The notes below the pieces were generated by a model. It saw only the letters and a list, made by a program, of their open reading frames with translations, was not told the DNA's origin and searched no databases. From positions 34,757 through 98,756 of the forward strand of contig JBNKUQ010000001.1 in assembly GCA_050298695.1 (NCBI GenBank): a DNA stretch of 64,000 nucleotides. The letters run 5' to 3'. Positions 53,783 to 62,266 of this stretch are shown here, piece by piece. The first letter of the stretch is position 1. Every line of letters begins with the position of its first letter. Both the position numbers and the translations under genes were made by a program. This stretch comes from CANLBN01 sp050298695. GTDB lineage: Bacteria; Pseudomonadota; Gammaproteobacteria; Pseudomonadales; Cellvibrionaceae.

Positions 53783-53902
53783 TCAAAAAATTAAATTTAC
53801 TCCGCCCTTATTGCGAATGGCCTGAGGGCAGTTTTCTGGAATAATCACCACATCATTTTGCTGGACAAGCTGTGGTACATTCTCTCCTAGAATGACTCCC
53901 AT
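53783..53902 (-). pseudogene. Remnant of a cupin-domain gene
   Basis: A 39-codon frame whose product contains GENVPQLVQQNDVVIIPENC followed by PQAIRNKGGVNLIF. This matches the second half of small cupin proteins (VVIIP-x-NCPQ-x-I-x-N-x-G pattern). The expected N-terminal half would lie where hemL ends, and the usual C-terminal strand is cut by TGA, so both ends are missing. No ribosome binding site was noted. Most likely a decayed gene between hemL and the hydrolase gene. Confidence 0.55.
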
Positions 53903-53921
53903 AGTATTTTGCTATGAATAA

Positions 53922-55217
53922 TCATTTGAGTTTCTTAAACGCTTTTGTGGCAGCATCTAGAGTAAATTCAATATCGTCATCACTGTGTGCAATGGAGGTG
54001 AAGCCTGCTTCATAAGAGGCGGGCGCTAAGTAAACACCGGCATCCAACATGAAGTGAAAAAAACGATTGAAGCGATCAATATGACAATTCATCACTTGTT
54101 GGTAGTTTGTAATCGTTAAGTTACCTGTATTCTCTTTTAAGAAAAAGAAACCAAACATAGAGCCCACATGATTAGTTGTAAAAGGAATGCCTGTGGCATC
54201 GGCACGCTGTTGTAAGCCTTCCACTAATTTATTGGTAGTAGAAAATAGTTCTGAGTAAAAATTCTCTTGCTGGAGGCCTGCCAGGTTAGCGAGTCCTGCA
54301 GCCATAGCGATGGGATTGCCAGATAAGGTTCCCGCTTGATAAACCGGGCCTACGGGTGCGAGTTGTTCCATAATGATTTTTTTACCGCCAAATGCGCCAA
54401 CAGGCATGCCTCCACCCATAACTTTACCTAAAGTGATGAGGTCAGCATCGACTTTATATTGTGCTTGAGCACCATTAGGGTGAACGCGAAAACCAGTCAT
54501 TACTTCATCAAAAATTAACACGCTACCATATTGATCACAGACTTCACGCAGTGTTTGTAAAAAACCATCTACTGGTGGAACACAATTCATATTGCCCGCA
54601 ACAGGTTCAACAATAATGCAGGCGATGCTATCGCCCTGCTGGGAAAATACTTGCTTGACCTGTTCGCTGTCGTTGTAATTCAGGGTGATAGTGTGGTCGG
54701 CTAAGCTTTTGGGTACACCGGGAGAGCTAGGTATGCCTAAAGTTAAAGCCCCTGATCCAGCTTTAACTAACAGAGAATCAGAGTGGCCGTGGTAACAACC
54801 TTCAAACTTTACAATTTTATCTCGCGAAGTAAAACCGCGAGCCAGGCGAATCGCACTCATGGTTGCTTCCGTTCCTGAGTTGACAAAACGCACTTGGTCC
54901 ATGTTGGGAATAATGTTGCATACCGCTTTAGCTAGTGTGGTCTCCAGTTTAGTAGGCGCCCCAAAGCTGAGGCCTCCTTTTGCTTTCTCAATGACGGCAG
55001 CAACAACGTCGGGGTGCGCATGTCCCAAAATCATCGGTCCCCAAGAAAGTACATAATCGATATAGCGCTTATCGTCTTCATCATAAATATAGGCGCCTTC
55101 CGCTCGTTTGAAGAAAACAGGAACGCCGCCCACAGCCTTAAACGCTCTTACTGGCGAATTCACGCCGCCGGGGATATATTGCTTTGCTTCAATAAATAGA
55201 GATTCAGAATGGCTCAT
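53922..55217 (-). CDS. hemL: Glutamate-1-semialdehyde aminotransferase
   Basis: A 431-residue PLP enzyme that converts glutamate-1-semialdehyde to 5-aminolevulinate, an early step of haem synthesis. Landmarks are PGGVNSPVRAFKAVGG at the start, VNSGTEATMSAIRLARG, the ILIFDEVMTGFRV segment and the PLP-binding Lys in LITLGKVMGGGMPVGAFGG. The length is near E. coli HemL (426). hemJ lies 30 bases upstream in the same direction, giving two haem genes together. Confidence 0.97.
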   Translation of the reverse strand: MSHSESLFIEAKQYIPGGVNSPVRAFKAVGGVPVFFKRAEGAYIYDEDDKRYIDYVLSWGPMILGHAHPDVVAAVIEKAKGGLSFGAPTKLETTLAKAVCNIIPNMDQVRFVNSGTEATMSAIRLARGFTSRDKIVKFEGCYHGHSDSLLVKAGSGALTLGIPSSPGVPKSLADHTITLNYNDSEQVKQVFSQQGDSIACIIVEPVAGNMNCVPPVDGFLQTLREVCDQYGSVLIFDEVMTGFRVHPNGAQAQYKVDADLITLGKVMGGGMPVGAFGGKKIIMEQLAPVGPVYQAGTLSGNPIAMAAGLANLAGLQQENFYSELFSTTNKLVEGLQQRADATGIPFTTNHVGSMFGFFFLKENTGNLTITNYQQVMNCHIDRFNRFFHFMLDAGVYLAPASYEAGFTSIAHSDDDIEFTLDAATKAFKKLK

Positions 55218-55247
55218 AATATTTTTTACCTAAAAAAATGGTGTGCA

Positions 55248-55673
55248 TTACCAGCTTGGTTTAATTACAACCAGGCAAACAATGGCGATTAATAATAAAA
55301 CGGGAAATTCATTAAAGCAGCGATAGAATTTATCACTACGTAAGTTTTTGTCTGCACAAAATTGTTTCCAATAGCGAATACAAAGATGATAGTAGCCTGT
55401 GAGAACAACAATACACCCCACTTTTAACCAAAACCAGATTGCGTGTTGGTAGTAATTCCAATTATAACTAGCTAGCCATATACCAAAGATATAAGTAGCA
55501 ATCATTGATGGGTTGCCTATTGCTCGAATTAATTTACGTTCCATAACTTTAAAACGTTCATTACTAATGTCATCCTCACTCATGGCGTGATAAACAAAGA
55601 GTCGCGGTAAGTAAAATAAAACGGCAAACCAACAAATAACAGAAATGATGTGGAAGGATTTAACCCATAACAT
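55248..55673 (-). CDS. hemJ: Protoporphyrinogen IX oxidase HemJ
   Basis: A 141-residue membrane protein with about four helices. The N-terminus MLWVKSFHIISVICWFAVLF carries the conserved His near residue 8, followed by YLPRLFVYHAM, FKVMERKLIRAI and the ending LLLIAIVCLVVIKP. HemJ oxidises protoporphyrinogen IX in the next-to-last step of haem synthesis. Adjacency to hemL supports this over an unrelated CopD-like call. Confidence 0.93.
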   Translation of the reverse strand: MLWVKSFHIISVICWFAVLFYLPRLFVYHAMSEDDISNERFKVMERKLIRAIGNPSMIATYIFGIWLASYNWNYYQHAIWFWLKVGCIVVLTGYYHLCIRYWKQFCADKNLRSDKFYRCFNEFPVLLLIAIVCLVVIKPSW

Positions 55674-55692
55674 AGTGTCAGTGTCTCAATAT

Positions 55693-57432
55693 TTACATAT
55701 AGTAGTTGCTGATGGTTTCTTGAGTAATGATACCTAAAATTTTTGCTTCTGGCGTTACTTGTATTTGTGGCGTTACAAATAAAGCCGAACCTGGATTTTT
55801 ATCGAGTATTTTTTTTGCTTCAAATAAACTCGATAGTTCAGTAATTGGCATTAAGTCAAAACGTTGAGCGGGTATTTCTAGTAGATCTACATTTTTTTCA
55901 CTTTCTAGTATTTGCTCACTATTTTCTTTCTGTTCCTCTTGTGTTTTTAGGGTGATGGCAAGGTCTGCTGCACGTAAGAGGACGGGGTTTTTATCTGTTT
56001 TGATAACGATCCAGAGCGGGTTATTGCTTAGCATCTTGTGTGCGATTTTAGTGGGCACTTCATTTTTCGTCTCGATAAACGCAATCTTCATTGCGCTGCG
56101 AACGCCAATATTTCCTAGCATTTGTTGCAACGGGCCACTTTCCAACTTTGTTCCTGTCAAGTTAAGGTGTTCGACAAAAATACCGTCACATCTGTAAAGC
56201 TGTCGTGTTGCCACACAGGCAATGACGATAATGAGCATGCTTGGAAAAATAATGCCGGGGCTGTAAGTTAATTCCAGTACCGCCATTAATGCAGCAAGAG
56301 GGGCATTTAATACGGCGCCCATCATAGCTGCCATACCTAATAAAACATAAATGCCGCTGTCAGTAATATTTTCAGGAAAGAGAATGTTGCCAATAATACC
56401 GATCATGCCACCGACGCAGGCACCAATAAAAAGCTGCGGTCCAATCAGCCCCCCTGGAATACCCATGCTGATGCTAAAACTTGTCGTTAGAATTTTAGCC
56501 AACGCAATGGCTAGCAATATGCTAAAGCCAATTGAGCCCTCAAGGCTTAAATTAATTGTGTCATATCCTTGTCCTAAAATTTCTGGGAAAAATAAACCAA
56601 CAGTACTCGTTAATAGTCCTGCTGCGCAGACACGAAAAAAAATGGGGTAGTGGGAAAAACGATTAAAGCCAAGTTGCAGTCGCATATACAGTGTAGCGAA
56701 GAGAGCGATGATGAGCCCAGCAACCACCATAAAAGGAATTTCCCAAAAGCCATGCAGTTCAGCATTGTCTATAGTAAAAAACACTTCAGCGCCTAGTGTT
56801 GCACGCGCAACCAGTGCACCACATACCGATGCCATCATAATGGGTACAAAGCCGATGATGGTATAACTCATCAGCACGACTTCCATCGCAAAAATAACAC
56901 CGGCAACGGGTGTGTTAAAGCATGCAGCGATTGCTGCCGCTACACCGCAGCCAACCAAGGTGCTTAAGCTGTTATTGGGAAGCTTTAAGCCTTGACCTAT
57001 AAGGCTACTGATACTGGCACCAATATGAACAGCTGGGCCTTCTCGGCCCACCGATTGTCCGGTTATTAGGCTAAGGGCACCGCCAATAAATTGCACTAAT
57101 AAATTGATAACAGGCATGCGTCCTTGGAAGTTATGTAAGCGCTCAAGAACATGTCCAACACTGACAAGACGATCCTTCTCTTGCAAGCCTTGTAAGGCAG
57201 TGGCAATGAACAGTGCTCCTGTCATTGGTAAACCAAAACGCCACAATGGACTCAGTCCTTCAAAATTTTCATTATTATCACTGAGTAAATAGCCCAAAGA
57301 TAATTCGACGCTATAGCGGAAGACAACAATCAATAAACCAGCAGCACAGCCAATAATAATCCCTAGAAAGGTTAATTGTGGTAGGGCATCAATATCTGCC
57401 AGGCTGTGTCTAAATCGGTTAAAAAAATGCAT
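55693..57432 (-). CDS. ClC-family chloride channel/transporter with CBS domains
   Basis: About 579 residues, starting at ATG 57432 (MHFFNRFRHSLADIDALPQL). The membrane part (about 20-430) has ten or more helices and the ClC signatures: GREGPAVHIGASI, then GCGVAAAIAACFNTPVAGVIFAMEVV region, and GIPGGLIGPQLFIGA. In the first selectivity motif the usual GSGIP is not obvious. The C-terminal part (about 440-575) looks like a CBS pair (LSNNPLWIVIKTDKNP and PGSALFVTPQIQVTPEAKIL). Whether it is a channel or an H+/Cl- exchanger cannot be told. It is upstream of hemJ with 19 bases between. Confidence 0.92.
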   Translation of the reverse strand: MHFFNRFRHSLADIDALPQLTFLGIIIGCAAGLLIVVFRYSVELSLGYLLSDNNENFEGLSPLWRFGLPMTGALFIATALQGLQEKDRLVSVGHVLERLHNFQGRMPVINLLVQFIGGALSLITGQSVGREGPAVHIGASISSLIGQGLKLPNNSLSTLVGCGVAAAIAACFNTPVAGVIFAMEVVLMSYTIIGFVPIMMASVCGALVARATLGAEVFFTIDNAELHGFWEIPFMVVAGLIIALFATLYMRLQLGFNRFSHYPIFFRVCAAGLLTSTVGLFFPEILGQGYDTINLSLEGSIGFSILLAIALAKILTTSFSISMGIPGGLIGPQLFIGACVGGMIGIIGNILFPENITDSGIYVLLGMAAMMGAVLNAPLAALMAVLELTYSPGIIFPSMLIIVIACVATRQLYRCDGIFVEHLNLTGTKLESGPLQQMLGNIGVRSAMKIAFIETKNEVPTKIAHKMLSNNPLWIVIKTDKNPVLLRAADLAITLKTQEEQKENSEQILESEKNVDLLEIPAQRFDLMPITELSSLFEAKKILDKNPGSALFVTPQIQVTPEAKILGIITQETISNYYM

Positions 57433-57610
57433 TATTTCTTTGTGTGAGTTAAAACGCGAAGCACAGGATGTACCACCGTTGAGCAATCGTCAATGTGCAT
57501 TGCGATAAAATTCTAAGAGTATCACTGGTATAAGGCTTCCTTATATGGGTACTTTGTTCTACAGTTACATTTTTTATTCATTAATCAAATCGTTATTTAA
57601 GAGTTTATCT

Positions 57611-58657
57611 ATGGCCGATGTAGGTATTGTTGGTGCTACTGGTTATACCGGTGCCGAATTGTTGCGTTTGTTAATTAATCATCCTGAGGTTAATATCAAG
57701 GTCATCACATCGCGTGCAGAAGCAGGTGTCGCCATTGCTGATATTTATCCTAATCTTCGCGGTTATTGCGACTTACGTTTTGTCGAGCCCAATATTGAAG
57801 AGCTGGCAGCTTGTGATGTGGTATTTTTTGCGACTCCCCATGGTGTCGCTCATAGTATGGTGCCCGCCTTGTATGAAAAAGGTGTACGTATTATCGATTT
57901 GTCAGCAGATTTTCGCTTACAAGATGCCGATTTGTGGGCTCTATGGTATGGCCAAGAGCACGGCTGTAGGGAATTGCTTCCCAACGCAGTATATGGTCTG
58001 CCAGAAGTGAATCGTAGTGATATTGCCAAGGCTCAGTTAGTCGCTTGTCCAGGCTGTTATCCTACATCTGTACAGTTAGGCTTCTTGCCACTGATTGCTA
58101 ATGATTTAGTTGAAAGTGATGCTCTAATTGCCAATGCGGCTAGTGGTGCTAGTGGTGCCGGACGACAAGCCAAGGTAGATAATTTGCTAACTGAAGTTGC
58201 TGACAGCTTTAAAGCTTACGCTGCTAGTGGGCATCGACACTTACCCGAAATAGAGCAGGGTTTGCGTTGCGTTCAGCCAGATAATGCAAAAATGGCAAAG
58301 GTGACGTTTGTCCCTCATTTACTTCCTATTATTCGAGGCATTCACTCAACGCTCTATGCCAGGCTTAATGCAGCAGGAAAAAATACTGATTTACAGGCAC
58401 TCTATGAGCAGTTTTATCAATCAGAGCCTTTTGTAGATGTATTGCCTCAGGGAGCATGTCCGCAAACACGTTCGGTCAAGTCCTCAAATATTTGTCGCTT
58501 ATCAATCGTGCGTCCCCAAAATGGAGAAACGGTAGTCGTTATGTCAGTGATAGACAACTTGACTAAAGGCGCTTCAGGCCAGGCGGTGCAGTGTATGAAT
58601 ATTATGCTGGGCTTTAATGAGCGTCTGGGTTTACATCAACCGGCTTTATTACCATAA
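57611..58657 (+). CDS. argC: N-acetyl-gamma-glutamyl-phosphate reductase
   Basis: A 348-residue enzyme of arginine synthesis that reduces N-acetylglutamyl phosphate with NADPH. The start is ATG 57611 (MADVGIVGATGYTGAELLRL), where the conserved Rossmann motif begins; an open frame reaches upstream without conservation. Landmarks are FFATPHGVAHSM, the active-site Cys in VACPGCYPTSVQLG (about 148) and HRHLPEIEQGL with the catalytic His. It starts the conserved block shared with Pseudomonas (argC to tyrS). Confidence 0.97.
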   Translation: MADVGIVGATGYTGAELLRLLINHPEVNIKVITSRAEAGVAIADIYPNLRGYCDLRFVEPNIEELAACDVVFFATPHGVAHSMVPALYEKGVRIIDLSADFRLQDADLWALWYGQEHGCRELLPNAVYGLPEVNRSDIAKAQLVACPGCYPTSVQLGFLPLIANDLVESDALIANAASGASGAGRQAKVDNLLTEVADSFKAYAASGHRHLPEIEQGLRCVQPDNAKMAKVTFVPHLLPIIRGIHSTLYARLNAAGKNTDLQALYEQFYQSEPFVDVLPQGACPQTRSVKSSNICRLSIVRPQNGETVVVMSVIDNLTKGASGQAVQCMNIMLGFNERLGLHQPALLP

Positions 58658-58876
58658 AGTGTCTTGTTGTGCTTTTATGTAAAAGTAACTTTGATGCTGT
58701 ATATTGATTTGTGCAGAGTGATAGCTAAGAGCAATCACTGTTCAACATACTATACTAGTGTTACTTTAGAGCCTTCAGCCAAATAAGAGACTAAATAAGC
58801 ACTGTGTTTTTATTTCATTGGGCTTATATTTCGTGTTAAATGCTTAGGCTTTTTGTTTTATATAATAATTAAATCT

Positions 58877-59620
58877 ATGACAAACGTTAAACCAACCAAG
58901 CAATTTCCCGTCACCGTAGTGCCGTATCGGCCTTACTTTAAAATATTGTTAATTTTTGGGCTCTCCTTCACATTTTTGTTAGCTATTATTGGCAGTTTTT
59001 TAGTTGGCCGTTATTATTCTAGTAATGGCAGTGATTTACCCAGTGGTGAATACGATAATCTCGCTCAAAAGTATCAGGACAAAATTGTAGAAATTGCTCG
59101 TTTGGAACAACAAGTTGCCAACTTGCGGTTAGCGACTGAAGTCGACAGGAAGGCGAACGAAGAAGTTCGTGCCCAAGTGGTCGACCTTAAAAATCAACTG
59201 GCAGCAATGGAGCAAGATAATACGTTTTATCGTAGCTTAATGAGGCCAGACTCAAATGACCAAGGTCTTATTGTAGATGCCCCTTCAGTTGAGATAGTTC
59301 CGGGAGAAAAAGGCAAATATCGTTATAACCTGGTCATTAAACAGATAGTTACGCAGCACCAACAACTTTCTGGGTATCTTGAATTTGAGTTGTTGGGAAG
59401 ACAGGGTGATGGTTTGCGCAAGCTTGCACTGAAAGATGTATCCAGTGCAGTGACTGTTGAGAGGATTAAGCTGAGGTTTAAATACTTTCAGCGTATTGAA
59501 GGAGAGATGGTGTTGCCTGAGGGCTTTGTTCCAGAGCGTATAGAGCTGAAAGTTGTTGTTCAGTCACCTAAAAAATCGGTTGTAGAAAAAAAATTCGGTT
59601 GGTTAGTTAAAGAGAGTTAA
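58877..59620 (+). CDS. Coiled-coil inner-membrane protein (DUF6776-like)
   Basis: A 247-residue protein starting at ATG 58877 (MTNVKPTKQFPV). One membrane helix at about 22-45 (ILLIFGLSFTFLLAIIGSFL) is followed by a coiled coil (about 58-112) and a beta-rich periplasmic domain (YNLVIKQIVTQHQQLSGYLEF and after). It is the unnamed gene that sits between argC and bactofilin in Pseudomonas too. Its stop codon overlaps the bactofilin start, so the two probably work together, perhaps as an anchor for the filament. No enzyme motif was seen. Confidence 0.82.
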   Translation: MTNVKPTKQFPVTVVPYRPYFKILLIFGLSFTFLLAIIGSFLVGRYYSSNGSDLPSGEYDNLAQKYQDKIVEIARLEQQVANLRLATEVDRKANEEVRAQVVDLKNQLAAMEQDNTFYRSLMRPDSNDQGLIVDAPSVEIVPGEKGKYRYNLVIKQIVTQHQQLSGYLEFELLGRQGDGLRKLALKDVSSAVTVERIKLRFKYFQRIEGEMVLPEGFVPERIELKVVVQSPKKSVVEKKFGWLVKES

Positions 59621-60129
59621 TGCTTATGTTTGGAAAAAAAGAAACATCGACGTCTTTCTCCGCGGGATCGACAACTTTGATATCTAAAAACACTGAAGTG
59701 GTCGGAGATATCAAATTCTCTGGCAACTTGATGGTGGAAGGTTCAGTAAACGGTAATATCTACTCCGTTGATGGTGCCGATGCTCATGCCAGAGTTCTAG
59801 ATAATGGTATTGTTGAAGGTGAAATTCGCGTTCCTACCATTGTGATTAATGGTACAGTCAACGGTGATGTCTACTCTGAAAAACACATTGAGTTGGCATC
59901 TAAAGCCGTTGTTAATGGCAATGTCCATTATGAGCTTATTGAGATGGTCAAGGGAGCTCAGGTCAATGGCAACCTTGTTTTTAGTGGCAAAAAGTCCACT
60001 AAAACATCAGTAGAGGCGATTTCGAGTAATAGAGATAAAGAGCTTGCTGACAACAATCGCCGTAATAATGAGGTGGGCCACAATGTTGGTATTAAAGAAT
60101 TAACACCTTCAGCGGTTAATAAGGTGTAA
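59620..60129 (+). CDS. Bactofilin (polymer-forming cytoskeletal protein)
   Basis: A 169-residue protein with a beta-helical bactofilin core at about 20-125: TTLISKNTEVVGDIKFSGNL, VEGSVNGNIYS, IVINGTVNGDVYSEKHIELA, and VVNGNVHYELIEMVKGAQVN. The short N-terminal tail and disordered C-terminus (about 130-169) are typical. Bactofilins form non-polar filaments that guide local cell-wall synthesis or hydrolysis. Nearby anmK and the M23 peptidase fit a wall role. The start is ATG 59620 or ATG 59626. Confidence 0.93.
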   Translation: MLMFGKKETSTSFSAGSTTLISKNTEVVGDIKFSGNLMVEGSVNGNIYSVDGADAHARVLDNGIVEGEIRVPTIVINGTVNGDVYSEKHIELASKAVVNGNVHYELIEMVKGAQVNGNLVFSGKKSTKTSVEAISSNRDKELADNNRRNNEVGHNVGIKELTPSAVNKV

Positions 60130-60216
60130 GTTTCAAATTTATTGGACTGGCTTTCAATACTTGACTATTTTGCTTGGTTAAAGCGATAATCTGCTACCTG
60201 TTCCTGTGGAAATATT

Positions 60217-60573
60217 ATGACTGTCGCTGAATCTTTTACTCCTGAACCCATATACGTTACTGACGGAGCGGTCCGAAAGGTGCGTAGCCTGTTGGAAGAA
60301 GAAGGCAATTTTGATCTAAAGTTGCGTGTTTACGTTACCGGGGGTGGTTGCTCAGGCTTCCAATATGGCTTTACTTTCGATGAGGCGGTGGCCGAGGATG
60401 ATGCTGTTATAGAAAAGCAAGACGGTGTTTCTGTTCTTGTTGATTCCATGAGCTACCCTTACTTAGTTGGTGCGCAAGTCGACTATAAGGAAGATTTACA
60501 GGGCTCTAAGTTTGTTGTCAGTAATCCAAATGCTTCTACCACATGTGGCTGTGGTGCGTCCTTCTCTATCTAA
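60217..60573 (+). CDS. erpA: Iron-sulphur cluster insertion protein ErpA
   Basis: A 118-residue A-type carrier that delivers [Fe-S] clusters to target enzymes. The three conserved cysteines are present: GGGCSGFQYGF (about 44-54) and TTCGCGASF at the end. The start MTVAESFTPEPIYVTDGAVRKV is family-like. It sits between bactofilin and a DsrE-like gene; in Pseudomonas anmK would follow directly. Confidence 0.96.
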   Translation: MTVAESFTPEPIYVTDGAVRKVRSLLEEEGNFDLKLRVYVTGGGCSGFQYGFTFDEAVAEDDAVIEKQDGVSVLVDSMSYPYLVGAQVDYKEDLQGSKFVVSNPNASTTCGCGASFSI

Positions 60574-61039
60574 TCCTATAGCCTTTATTCTAGAGCTAAT
60601 ACCCTCTGGTTTTATATGCTGCGCACTTCTTGCTGTAGCGCTCCCCTTTGGTGTTGCGGCACAGGACTCAGTTAATCCAGGTGGATATCTGGCAAGAATA
60701 TTGAACGATTCTCCACAAGAGGTTGCCGACGCTTTGCGTCGAGCGGAGGCGCTTCATGCGGAAGGAAAGCTGTCTGAAGCTGCGAATCCAATCGCCATTG
60801 TTTTACATGGGCCTGAAGTAGAAATTTTCTTTAAAGATAACTACGAAGAATACAAAAATATTGTCGATCTAGCGGCTAAACTAAGTGCTTTTGGTGTGGT
60901 TGATGTCCGGGTGTGCGAAACCCAAACGGGTATATTGGGGCGAAGTCGTTCCAGTATTCACTCGTTTATTGGCACCGTTCCTTTTGGGCCAACGGAGGTT
61001 AAGCGCTTACTGAATCAGCAAAACTATGTTTATTTTTAA
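60530..61039 (+). CDS. DsrE/F-like exported protein, 5' end uncertain
   Basis: The C-terminal 120 residues resemble the DsrE fold: IAIVLHGPEVEIFFKDN, then NIVDLAAKLSAFGVVDVRVC, with a single Cys near the usual DsrE position, and the end RLLNQQNYVYF. They follow an apparent signal sequence (CCALLAVALPFGVAAQ). No ATG in frame fits: 60530 lies inside erpA. An out-of-frame ATG at 60616 would give MLR directly before LLAVALPFGVAA if one base near 60625 were absent. So the gene may be frameshifted, or start at a GTG inside erpA (60554). It interrupts a block that is otherwise in Pseudomonas order. Confidence 0.65.
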   Translation: MLLPHVAVVRPSLSNPIAFILELIPSGFICCALLAVALPFGVAAQDSVNPGGYLARILNDSPQEVADALRRAEALHAEGKLSEAANPIAIVLHGPEVEIFFKDNYEEYKNIVDLAAKLSAFGVVDVRVCETQTGILGRSRSSIHSFIGTVPFGPTEVKRLLNQQNYVYF

Positions 61040-61107
61040 AAGAAAAGTTTACCGTCGACAGGGTACAGTTAACAGCGTTTGATTCAATCCAATAATCATT
61101 TTCACAA

Positions 61108-61133
61108 TAGCTGTTAGCTGTTAGCTGTTAGCT
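61108..61133. repeat. Heptamer tandem repeat at the 3' end of anmK
   Basis: TAGCTGT three times (61108-61128) followed by a partial TAGCT. The anmK stop codon (61121-61123) lies inside the array. Seven is not a multiple of three, so copy-number change would alter the last residues of AnmK. Confidence 0.85.
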
Positions 61134-62257
61134 AGGTATATCCCGCCCAATATAACCTCTTTTTTTGCACCAGTTACTGCTGGCAAGTTACCAGCTTTTC
61201 CTTGCATGGTTTGTTTTGCTAGCCAAGCAAACAGCGTTGCTTCTACCCAATCAGGATTTAACCCTAGTAGGTCTGTTGATGCTAATAATTTAGGTTTTAG
61301 TCTTTCTTTGAGACTCTCGCAGAAGTGTGTTTTATGCGCCCCCCCCCCACAAATATAAAGCTCACAATGGCTTGGTACACTAATCTTCTCTATCTCTATT
61401 GCAATACTTTCGATGCTCAAGGCGAGCAGTGTTGCTTGGATATCAACGGTTTTTAACTCCTGTTGATATATCGCTAATTGCTCTTCTAGCCAAGATAAAT
61501 TAAAGGTTTCTCTTCCCGTGCTTTTGGGGTGGGGGAGTGAAAAATAAGGGTGGGTCAATAATTGCTTTAGTAGTCCTTCATCAATATTGCCCTTAGCGGC
61601 CCACTGACCATTTGTATCGTAAGGTTGTTTTAAATGAAGTTGGCACCAGCTATCCATTAATCCATTTGACGGGCCTGTGTCGAAGCCAAGGGTTTGCGCA
61701 TTCTTGGGGAGATAAGTGATATTCGCGATTCCACCCGTGTTTAGGATGATTCTATCGCTATCTGCCGAGCGAAAAGCAATATTGTGAAAAGCTGGGGCCA
61801 GGGGCGCGCCATGCCCTCCAGCGGCAATATCCCTTCGTCTAAAATCAGCAACCGTGGTAATTTGAGTGATTTCGGCAATGGTATTCGGGTCGCCGATTTG
61901 TAGTGAAAAACCCAGTGATGGCTTTGGCTTGTTGTTAGGTGGATAGTGTCGGATGGTTTGTCCGTGACTCCCAATTGCTAAGATAGAGTTTGTATCTACA
62001 TTCGCTTTGTTGCAAAGCTCGAGAGCAGACTGGCCAAATAATTTTGCAAACTCATAGTCCAAATACCGGATCTGTTCTATTTCATGGTATCCACTTATAG
62101 CAAGTTTAAAAACCTGTTCTTTTATTTCTTGTGGAATCGAAAGGGAATAAGTGCAAACTATGTTAAAAGAGTCATCCTTTCCCCAATGAACTAGAGCTGC
62201 ATCAATAGCATCGACACTAGTGCCCGACAGAAGGCCGATGGTATAAGTCGGGCTCAT
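61121..62257 (-). CDS. anmK: Anhydro-N-acetylmuramic acid kinase
   Basis: A 378-residue kinase that opens and phosphorylates 1,6-anhydro-MurNAc released during wall recycling. It starts IGLLSGTSVDAIDAALV with the ATP-binding Asp; further landmarks are SHGQTIRHYP, QIGDPNTIAEIT, VADFRRRDIAAGGHGAPLAP and FDTGPSNGLMD. The C-terminal segment ICGGGAHKTHF is encoded across a run of ten G on the coding strand (61339-61348). With mpl at 19 kb, two recycling genes lie in this window. Confidence 0.96.
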   Translation of the reverse strand: MSPTYTIGLLSGTSVDAIDAALVHWGKDDSFNIVCTYSLSIPQEIKEQVFKLAISGYHEIEQIRYLDYEFAKLFGQSALELCNKANVDTNSILAIGSHGQTIRHYPPNNKPKPSLGFSLQIGDPNTIAEITQITTVADFRRRDIAAGGHGAPLAPAFHNIAFRSADSDRIILNTGGIANITYLPKNAQTLGFDTGPSNGLMDSWCQLHLKQPYDTNGQWAAKGNIDEGLLKQLLTHPYFSLPHPKSTGRETFNLSWLEEQLAIYQQELKTVDIQATLLALSIESIAIEIEKISVPSHCELYICGGGAHKTHFCESLKERLKPKLLASTDLLGLNPDWVEATLFAWLAKQTMQGKAGNLPAVTGAKKEVILGGIYLANS

Positions 62258-62266
62258 AGAGGGAAA

